Origin: Bradyrhizobium sp. SRL28
Lineage (GTDB): Bacteria; Pseudomonadota; Alphaproteobacteria; Rhizobiales; Xanthobacteraceae
Direction: 5' to 3'
DNA length: 64,000 bases
Assembly: GCF_018596315.1 (NCBI RefSeq)
Contig: NZ_JAHEAG010000002.1
Span: 186,001 to 250,000, forward strand
The notes beneath the pieces were generated by a model. It did no database searches and had not been told where the DNA came from. It saw only the letters and a list, made by a program, of their open reading frames with translations. Made by a program: the position numbers and the translations under genes. This document shows, piece by piece, positions 58,297-64,000 of this stretch (its first letter is position 1; each line of letters begins with the position of its first letter).

Positions 58297-58345
58297 ATTA
58301 TAAAAACGGTATTTTATAATATCATTGATCGTAATAATGGATCAA
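58297..58345. promoter_or_regulatory. Two palindromes in the mdcA-lysR divergent promoter
   Basis: In a 109-base AT-rich spacer there is a 24-bp inverted repeat ATTATAAAA-N6-TTTTATAAT (58297-58320) and a second, TTGATC-N9-GATCAA (58325-58345), the latter ending 2 bases before the regulator ATG. These are likely LysR-type operator sites. Confidence 0.65.
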
Positions 58346-58347
58346 TT

Positions 58348-59208
58348 ATGCTGGATTTCGAGCTGTTGCGCGCCTTCGTTGCCGTCGCCGATTGCGGCGG
58401 TTTCCATCGCGCAGCCGAACGGCTCAACCTGACGCAGTCGACGATAAGCCAGCAGATCAAGCGCCTCGAGCTCGAGACCAAACGCCCATTGTTCCGCCGC
58501 ACGACGCGGAGCGTGGCGCTGACCGACGATGGCGAAATGCTGCTCGGCGACGCCCGTCGCCTGCTGCAACTCGAGGAGGCGGCGCGTCATCGCCTTGCGG
58601 CACCGCGCCTGTCCGGCACGGTGCGTCTCGGCGTAGTCGAGGAGGTCGCCGGCGGCTCGCTTCCTTCGGCGCTCAGCCGCTTTGCAGCGCTCCATCCCGG
58701 CGTGAAGCTTGAGGTGCAGATCGGCGTCAGCGCGCCATTGATCGAACAGCTCAATGCGGGACGGCTCGACGTGGTGTTTGCCAAGCGTCCGCTCGGCACG
58801 TCGAAAGGGCGTCTGGTGTGGCGCGAAGCTCTGGTCTGGGTCGCGGCCGACACGTTCGATTTCGTTCCCGGGGTGGTGCTGCCGCTGGCGCTCTATCGCG
58901 AGCGGTCCGTATCGCGCGAGGCGGCGCTGGCCGCGCTTCAGGACGGCGACCTCACCTGGGAGATCGTCTTCACCAGCCCGAGCCTCACCGGCTTGCGGGC
59001 AGCGGCGCTTGCCGGCCTCGCCATTACACCGCTTCCCGCGAGCGCGGTCATCGCGGGCTTGCGCATTCTCGGTGCCGCGGAAGGCCTGCCGCGGCTTCCA
59101 GACCTCGAGTTCGCGATCTACGAAAAGGCGCGACCCGACAAAGCCGCCGCGGCACTCGCTGCGGCTCTCCAGACGCTCGCACAAGGGCCATCACGTCCGA
59201 CGATCTGA
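58348..59208 (+). CDS. LysR-type regulator of malonate genes
   Basis: 286 aa. Standard LysR HTH at the N-terminus (MLDFELLRAFVAVADCGGFHRAAERLNLTQSTISQQIKRLE) and a shorter effector domain (GTVRLGVVEEVAGG, LDVVFAKRP). Divergent from mdcA with palindromes between, so it most likely controls malonate use. ATG 58348 begins the HTH; the longer frame upstream is antisense to mdcA. Confidence 0.9.
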   Translation: MLDFELLRAFVAVADCGGFHRAAERLNLTQSTISQQIKRLELETKRPLFRRTTRSVALTDDGEMLLGDARRLLQLEEAARHRLAAPRLSGTVRLGVVEEVAGGSLPSALSRFAALHPGVKLEVQIGVSAPLIEQLNAGRLDVVFAKRPLGTSKGRLVWREALVWVAADTFDFVPGVVLPLALYRERSVSREAALAALQDGDLTWEIVFTSPSLTGLRAAALAGLAITPLPASAVIAGLRILGAAEGLPRLPDLEFAIYEKARPDKAAAALAAALQTLAQGPSRPTI

Positions 59209-59312
59209 GATAAGCGGCGAACTGATCCAGCGTCTCGGGGATGAGAACCGCTTGTGCGTCGGCGCTCTTGTCGGCATGGCTGCCGGTCGCCCCGCTTTGC
59301 CTGCGGTGAGGG

Positions 59313-59828
59313 TTAAACACTCGCATTGACGAGCAGCGGATCGGCGGAAGTCACGAGCTTCAGGGTCCGCAGCGAAAAGGTCGATCGCGTGTGCCGGATG
59401 CCTTGGATCCGGTAGAGCTTCTCCCGAAGAAAGCGCTCGTAGTGAGTGGTGTCGGCGACCGCTACCTTGACCAGATAGTCGTATTCGCCGGTGACGAGAT
59501 TGGCCTCGATAACTTCCGGGATTCTTGCAAGGGCGTCGCCGAACCGGGAGAGCACCTTGTCGTCGTGCTTGTCCAGCGTGACTTCGATGAAGACGATATC
59601 CTTCAGGCCGATGGCGACGTGGTCGATGACAGCCGAGTAATGCTTGATCACGCCGATCTCCTCCAGGTGTCTGACCCGCGACCAGCATGGCGAAGACGAC
59701 AATCCGACGCGATTGGCCAGTTCATTTACGGTCAGTCGTCCTTCGTTGCGGAGGATCGAAAGAATCTTTCGATCGATCAGGTCGAGGTCCGCCTTGGTTC
59801 GCGGCTTCGCCAGGGAAGATGATTTCAT
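59313..59828 (-). CDS. Lrp/AsnC-family regulator
   Basis: 171 aa from ATG 59828 (TTG 59858 also in frame). HTH LDLIDRKILSILRNEGRLTVNELANRVGLSSSPCWSRVRHLE and RAM domain IVFIEVTLDKHDD, ANLVTGEYDYLVKVAV. Divergent from the ACT-like gene and aldehyde dehydrogenase, which it may control. Confidence 0.9.
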   Translation of the reverse strand: MKSSSLAKPRTKADLDLIDRKILSILRNEGRLTVNELANRVGLSSSPCWSRVRHLEEIGVIKHYSAVIDHVAIGLKDIVFIEVTLDKHDDKVLSRFGDALARIPEVIEANLVTGEYDYLVKVAVADTTHYERFLREKLYRIQGIRHTRSTFSLRTLKLVTSADPLLVNASV

Positions 59829-59934
59829 CACAGATCTATGCAGATGATTCTTCTGCAAGATACGACCATCTCACAAAATATTGGGAAATTCACCTGCTGA
59901 CTCGGCGATACAGTCCTGTCGAGGAGATCAGCAA

Positions 59935-60225
59935 ATGCCGTCCGCCGCGTCTCGCGCTTCGTCCGTCGTCTTCAGGGCCATTGCCACGGATTCGCTTGCC
60001 GCGGCGTCCCAGCTTCTGGCCGACGTGCAGCGCTTTGGACTGCAGATGGTCGAATTCCGGATGATGGTTGATGTGGAGGGAGGGGCGGCCATCGACTTCG
60101 GCGTCGCCGCAAGGCCGGACCACGATCCCACGGTTCTCTGCTCCCGCTTCGCACGACATCCCGCTCTCCGTTCGGTCGAGGTCGTCGGACGATCGCCGGT
60201 CAGAACGGAAGCCACGGCGTCATGA
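59935..60225 (+). CDS. Small ACT-like protein
   Basis: 96 aa from ATG 59935, with GAGGAGA seven bases upstream. The pattern ASQLLADVQRFGLQMVEFRMMVDVEGGAAIDFGVAARP...LRSVEVVG reads like one beta-alpha-beta-beta-alpha-beta ACT domain, similar in size to the small subunit of acetolactate synthase II (IlvM). No large subunit gene is adjacent. It may be a free-standing amino-acid sensor for the neighbouring enzyme; this is a fold guess. Confidence 0.55.
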   Translation: MPSAASRASSVVFRAIATDSLAAASQLLADVQRFGLQMVEFRMMVDVEGGAAIDFGVAARPDHDPTVLCSRFARHPALRSVEVVGRSPVRTEATAS

Positions 60226-60453
60226 ACGTCCTGCCTCACCTTCGCGTGATGCTTCAGCGCTGACGTGATGAGGGTTTCGTGCGGATCGTCGCGCGGGCCA
60301 GCGATCACCTCGTGCTGGGAGCGCAGGCGGTGGGGGCGAGAGTTTCGGAATTGACGTCGTCGCTGGCACTTGCCATTGAAATGGGGCCGTGCTCGAGGAC
60401 TTGGCAGAAACGTCCTGCACGACTTGCAGCAGGATCAAACTCTGGAGCGCATC

Positions 60454-61899
60454 GTGTCGAAACGGACTTATCGCAACTACATCGCCGGCCGATGGATCGA
60501 TGCCGCCGATGGACGTCGTCTCGAGATCCTGGATCCGTCTGACGGTTCGCATCTTGCCGACATTGCCCGCAGCGGCAGCGAGGACGTCGATCGCGCGGTG
60601 CAGGCAGCCCGGACGTCGCTCGCTGGCGACTGGGGACGCATGTCGGCGACCGACCGTGGTCGCATCCTGCATCGGATCGGCGAGGGGGTCCTGAAGAATA
60701 TCAATCTGCTGGCGGAGCTCGAAGCACGGGACGTCGGCAAGCCGCTCAAGCAGGCGCGGGCCGACGTCGAGGCGCTGGCGCGCTACTTCGAATTCTACGG
60801 TGCTGCAGCTGACAAGGTTCACGGCGACACCATCCCTTACCGGACGGGATTCACGGCAATCACGCTTTATGAGCCCCATGGCGTGACCGCCCATATCATT
60901 CCCTGGAACTATCCGATGCAGATCATCGGACGCAGCCTCGGTGCGGCCCTTGCCATGGGCAACGCCGCCGTCGTGAAACCGGCCGAGGAAGCCTGCCTCA
61001 CGGTGATCGAGTTTACCCGCATCGCGGAGGAGGCGGGATTGCCGCACGGTGCGCTCAACCTTGTCACGGGGACCGGCGAGGAGGCAGGTGCTGCGTTGTC
61101 CGGCCATCCCGGCATCAACCACATTTCCTTCACGGGTTCGGTCGCGACCGGCGCGCTGGTGCAGGCGGCAGCCGCGCGGAATGCGGTGCCGGTGACGCTG
61201 GAGCTAGGCGGTAAATCGCCCCAGCTTGTCTTTGCCGATGCGGATCTCGATCGGGCGCTGCCGTTCCTGGTGATGGCGGGCATTCAGAACGCAGGCCAGA
61301 CCTGCTCCGCCTCGTCGCGGATCCTGGTAGAACGGTCGATCTATGAAGAGGTCGCAGCACGCATGGCCGATGCCTACCGAAAGCTGAAGGTCGGGCCGGC
61401 GCTGTCCGACCTCGATGTCGGCCCCATGGTCTCCCGCCGGCAGAAGGACATCGTCGAAGGCTATATCGGCCTGGCCGAGCGCGACGGCGCGCGTCTCGCC
61501 GCGCAGGGCACGATCGTGCCCGAAGCGCCTGCCGGCGGCGCCTATGTCACGCCGACGCTGATCCGCGACGTTACGCCCAGTCACCGCCTTGTGCAGGAAG
61601 AGATCTTCGGGCCGGTCCAGGTCATCATGCCGTTCGACGGCGAGCAGCAGGCGATCGATCTGGCGAACGGTACGCCCTATGGCCTCGTCTGTGGAATCTG
61701 GACCAACGACGGCGGGCGGCAATTCCGCCTGGCGCGCGCCATTCACTCGGGACAGGTCTTCATCAACAACTACGGCGCCGGCGGCGGAATCGAGTTGCCG
61801 TTCGGCGGCGTCAAGCGTTCGGGCCACGGCCGCGAGAAGGGCTTTGAAGCCCTCTACGGCTTTGCAACGACGAAGACCATTTCGATCTATCACGGCTGA
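60454..61899 (+). CDS. NAD(P)-dependent aldehyde dehydrogenase
   Basis: 481 aa from GTG 60454, which has GGAG six bases upstream and gives the normal family length. Cofactor site [21 protein letters not shown], catalytic Glu in ELGGKSP, catalytic Cys in GQTCSA and the EEIFGPV motif are all present. The substrate is not predictable; the Lrp and ACT-like neighbours point to amino-acid-derived or amine-derived aldehydes. Confidence 0.92.
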   Translation: MSKRTYRNYIAGRWIDAADGRRLEILDPSDGSHLADIARSGSEDVDRAVQAARTSLAGDWGRMSATDRGRILHRIGEGVLKNINLLAELEARDVGKPLKQARADVEALARYFEFYGAAADKVHGDTIPYRTGFTAITLYEPHGVTAHIIPWNYPMQIIGRSLGAALAMGNAAVVKPAEEACLTVIEFTRIAEEAGLPHGALNLVTGTGEEAGAALSGHPGINHISFTGSVATGALVQAAAARNAVPVTLELGGKSPQLVFADADLDRALPFLVMAGIQNAGQTCSASSRILVERSIYEEVAARMADAYRKLKVGPALSDLDVGPMVSRRQKDIVEGYIGLAERDGARLAAQGTIVPEAPAGGAYVTPTLIRDVTPSHRLVQEEIFGPVQVIMPFDGEQQAIDLANGTPYGLVCGIWTNDGGRQFRLARAIHSGQVFINNYGAGGGIELPFGGVKRSGHGREKGFEALYGFATTKTISIYHG

Positions 61900-61910
61900 C
61901 GACTGCGAAC

Positions 61911-61934
61911 GCCGGCGGTGATCACGCCGCCGGC
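61911..61934. other. GC-rich palindrome between convergent genes
   Basis: 8-bp perfect arms GCCGGCGG / CCGCCGGC (61911-61918, 61927-61934) 11 bases after the aldehyde dehydrogenase stop. No T-run on either strand; a possible weak bidirectional terminator. Confidence 0.45.
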
Positions 61935-61974
61935 ATTCGACACGTGATCGGGCACGCGCGGGTCGAGTCTCGCG

Positions 61975-62721
61975 TCAGATGCAGCGGCCACCGTCGACTT
62001 CCATGGCGACCCCCGTGATCATGCTTGCCTCGTCGGAGCACAGGAAAGCAGCGGCGTAGCCCATGTCTTCAGGCGTGGAGAAGCGACCGATTGGAATCGT
62101 CGACAGGAACTTGGCGCGGATCTCGGGCGTGTCCTGCCCCATGAAGGTCTTCAAGAGCGGCGTTTCGCCGGCGACGGGATTGATGGCGTTGACCCGGATG
62201 CCGAACGGCGCAAGCTCCACGGCCATGGCGCGCGTAGCCGTGATGACCCAGCCTTTCGAGGCATTGTACCAGGTCAGGTTCGGTCGCGGACTGACGCCGC
62301 CGGTGGAGGCTACATTGAGCACAACTCCATATTTCTGCTGCTTGAAGTGCGGCACGGTGGCCTTGGCGCCGTAATAGATCGACTTCATGTTGACGTTGGC
62401 TATTCTGTCGAACATGTCGTCTGTCACCGTTTCGAGCGGTTGCGGCGTGTGACCGACGCCGGCATTGTTGACGAGGATATCGAGTCCTCCGAACTCCCGA
62501 TGGGCTTTTTGCACGACTGAAGCGAAGCCGGATTCGTTGGAGATATCCGCAACTGCTGCAATGGCTTTGCCGCTGAGCGAGCCGGCCACGCGTTCTGCCG
62601 CGGCCTGATCGCGATCGGCCACGACGACGCGGGCTCCTTCGGTGACGAATTTGCGGACGATGCCTTCGCCGAAGCCGGAGCCGCCGCCTGTCACGATCGC
62701 GATCTTGTCTTTCAGTCTCAT
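61975..62721 (-). CDS. Short-chain dehydrogenase/reductase
   Basis: 248 aa from ATG 62721 (GAGG six bases upstream). NAD(P) motif TGGGSGFGEG, NNAG, and the catalytic Y-x3-K in WYNASKG with the preceding Ser region. The GetPLL-like loop and VAMEVDGGRCI end are classical. Downstream of the GntR gene on the same strand; substrate unknown. Confidence 0.92.
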   Translation of the reverse strand: MRLKDKIAIVTGGGSGFGEGIVRKFVTEGARVVVADRDQAAAERVAGSLSGKAIAAVADISNESGFASVVQKAHREFGGLDILVNNAGVGHTPQPLETVTDDMFDRIANVNMKSIYYGAKATVPHFKQQKYGVVLNVASTGGVSPRPNLTWYNASKGWVITATRAMAVELAPFGIRVNAINPVAGETPLLKTFMGQDTPEIRAKFLSTIPIGRFSTPEDMGYAAAFLCSDEASMITGVAMEVDGGRCI

Positions 62722-62889
62722 GGCGGTCCTCGCTGTTGGAGAGTGTTCAACATTGGCTGGCATCAGCCGATAGAGGGAGGGGAGGGCACCGTTGACGGAA
62801 AGGCTGCGATCGATCCAAATACCGCGAGAACCGGTCCGCCTTGCAGAAGGAAGCTGTCGTTCCGGGAGCGAGAAGCGCAGGCCTTCCGG

Positions 62890-63609
62890 TCAGGACGATT
62901 CGTCGAGAACGCTCGCTTTTGCCGCCTGCGTCGTGTTGTGCCTGCTGCCCCATACGCCGCGCGACCTTTCCAGGTGCCGTCGGATGGTCGCTTCGGCTCC
63001 GCTTCGGTCCTGCTTTGCGATGTAATCGAGCAATTTGAAGTGTTCGTTTGCGGATTGCTTGAGAAAGTCTCGCGGCGACTCGCCGCTCGCAAAGCCCTGC
63101 AACCGCACGCGGTCTCTGAGCGTCTCGACCAGTTTGGCGAGGTATTGATTGCCAAGCGTGGCGATCAGTTGAACGTGGAATTTGAGATCGGTATCAAGGA
63201 AGGCAATCAGATTGCCGGTATCCGCCGTCTGCCGCGTCGCCTCCGCCAGTTGATGAAGCTCATCGAGCTGTCTGTCCGACAACCCGCCCTGGGCGATATC
63301 GCCAACGCTCGGCACCTCCAGCAGCAGTCGGACCGCGAAAATATCATTGAGTTCGTTGAGCGACAGCGACACCACGCGAAAGCCGCGATTACGCTCCGCT
63401 TCGAGTAGACCTTCGCGCTCGAGATCGAGCAGGGCTTCCCGCACCGGGGTCGCCGATACGCCGAGTTCGGCCGCCAACCGCGGCACCGAATAGAGCTGAT
63501 CCGGTTGCATCTGCCCGGTGATGACCAGCCCGCGGATCACCTTTCGCGCCTGCTCGCGCAAGCTTGGCGCCGAAACCAGACCCGCCGAACCCTTATGCAT
63601 CGTTTCCAT
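62890..63609 (-). CDS. GntR-family regulator (FCD type)
   Basis: 239 aa. N-terminal winged HTH (YSVPRLAAELGVSATPVREALLDLEREGLLEAERNRGF) and an all-helical FCD ligand domain with metal-binding pattern (FLDTDLKFHVQLI, NEHFKLLDYI). It is divergent from the sulfatase-family gene and faces two copies of a 15-bp repeat. Probably a repressor of both directions. Confidence 0.92.
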   Translation of the reverse strand: METMHKGSAGLVSAPSLREQARKVIRGLVITGQMQPDQLYSVPRLAAELGVSATPVREALLDLEREGLLEAERNRGFRVVSLSLNELNDIFAVRLLLEVPSVGDIAQGGLSDRQLDELHQLAEATRQTADTGNLIAFLDTDLKFHVQLIATLGNQYLAKLVETLRDRVRLQGFASGESPRDFLKQSANEHFKLLDYIAKQDRSGAEATIRRHLERSRGVWGSRHNTTQAAKASVLDESS

Positions 63610-63648
63610 GCGCTCCTCCTTAACACGCCGCTATGCCAATTCACAATG

Positions 63649-63698
63649 TGTGATGTGTGATATATTATCATTGACGCTCGAAATGTGATGTGTGATAT
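63649..63698. promoter_or_regulatory. Repeated operator-like sequence between gntR and the sulfatase gene
   Basis: The 15-bp word TGTGATGTGTGATAT occurs at 63649-63663 and 63684-63698, exactly 35 bp apart. A dyad TGATA-N3-TATCA (63658-63670) overlaps the first copy. Likely GntR-protein sites controlling the divergent genes. Confidence 0.6.
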
Positions 63699-63729
63699 TT
63701 TACTCAACAAAAGATTAGGGAGGTAACAG

Positions 63730-64000
63730 ATGGCGGTAGATCGCATCCTCATGATCGTGTCCGACACCGTTCGGACGGACATGCTGGGATACAACGGGGG
63801 GCACGTCCGAACTCCCAATCTGGATCGGCTCGCCGCGCGATCGATGGTGTTCGATCGTTATTATGCGTCGAGCTTTCCGACGGTGCCTGCGCGCTACGAT
63901 TATCTCACCGGCAAGCCTGCGTTCGCCGGTGTAGGATGGGGCGCGCTGCCGCGCGCGGATCGCTCGATTGCAACCACATTGACCGAAGCGGGTTACACGA
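63730..64000 (+). CDS. Sulfatase/alkaline phosphatase superfamily enzyme (3' truncated)
   Basis: First 90 residues of a sulfatase-fold hydrolase cut by the window end. AGGGAGGT lies before ATG 63730. It starts DRILMIVSDTVRTDMLGYNGG, with the metal-binding Asp, then TPNLDRLAARSMVFDRYYASSFPTVPARYDYLTG. At the formylglycine position of the C/S-x-P-x-R motif there is a Thr (TVPAR), so the classical modification site is missing; it may be a phosphodiesterase-like or Thr-nucleophile member. Divergent from the GntR regulator. Confidence 0.82.
   Translation, partial: MAVDRILMIVSDTVRTDMLGYNGGHVRTPNLDRLAARSMVFDRYYASSFPTVPARYDYLTGKPAFAGVGWGALPRADRSIATTLTEAGYT

Overview
The window looks like the chromosome of a GC-rich alphaproteobacterium of the Bradyrhizobium/Rhodopseudomonas group. 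This is inferred from protein character, red-type (form IC) RuBisCO with CbbX, the lanthanide-type methanol dehydrogenase set and many small exported proteins of bradyrhizobial style; no database search was run. I see no rRNA, tRNA, CRISPR array, transposase or prophage gene.

Layout. (a) 1-4750: a peptide/nickel-type ABC importer (two permeases, the first cut by the window edge, two ATPases, one binding protein). (b) 4900-31060: a large C1 oxidation island. It contains an orphan 26-residue pqqA, small exported proteins, a nitrate/sulfonate-type ABC importer, a SoxYZ-like carrier, a periplasmic zinc metallohydrolase, a XoxJ-like binding protein, a CxxxCW rhodanese-like protein and a PQQ-associated ABC system (binding protein, YVTN propeller, ATPase, permease, exported protein) resembling the lanthanide-uptake lut genes. 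It continues with fghA, a NarL/histidine-kinase two-component pair, a TonB receptor, an AraC regulator and the operon xoxF-xoxG-flhA-gfa. Together these oxidise methanol to formaldehyde (XoxF, electrons to XoxG) and then formaldehyde to formate through glutathione (Gfa, FlhA, FghA). (c) 31500-35310: a sugar-acid-like module (FAH-fold enzyme, Gfo/Idh/MocA oxidoreductase, Tat-exported binding protein). (d) 35640-44840: cbbR and the divergent operon cbbF-P-T-A-L-S, then cbbX after an intrinsic terminator. CO2 made by C1 oxidation could be fixed here, so the window encodes much of an autotrophic methylotrophy programme. (e) 44890-47600: Lrp regulator with alanine dehydrogenase, and a lone amino-acid binding protein. 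(f) 47900-54330: a decayed tail of a quinoprotein dehydrogenase gene, a two-subunit molybdenum hydroxylase, and a Rieske protein directly upstream of a second PQQ dehydrogenase. (g) 54430-59210: an alpha/beta hydrolase, then malonate use genes (malonyl-CoA decarboxylase, MdcA) with a divergent LysR regulator. (h) 59310-64000: Lrp regulator, ACT-like small protein, aldehyde dehydrogenase, SDR, GntR regulator and the start of a sulfatase-family gene.

The most striking unlabelled signal is a 15-bp motif, TTCNCTYYYRRRCAA, present as tandem pairs 21-22 bp apart at three places only that I could find by eye: upstream of pqqA, between the two-component genes, and upstream of xoxF. It is a good candidate operator for the two-component regulator and would tie cofactor precursor, regulator and dehydrogenase into one regulon. 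Other points worth checking are the uncharacterised SoxYZ/metallohydrolase/rhodanese relay, a lanthanide-type quinoprotein dehydrogenase that lacks the vicinal cysteine pair and is paired with a Rieske protein, a fossil of such a dehydrogenase, and palindromic operators at the malonate and sulfatase loci.
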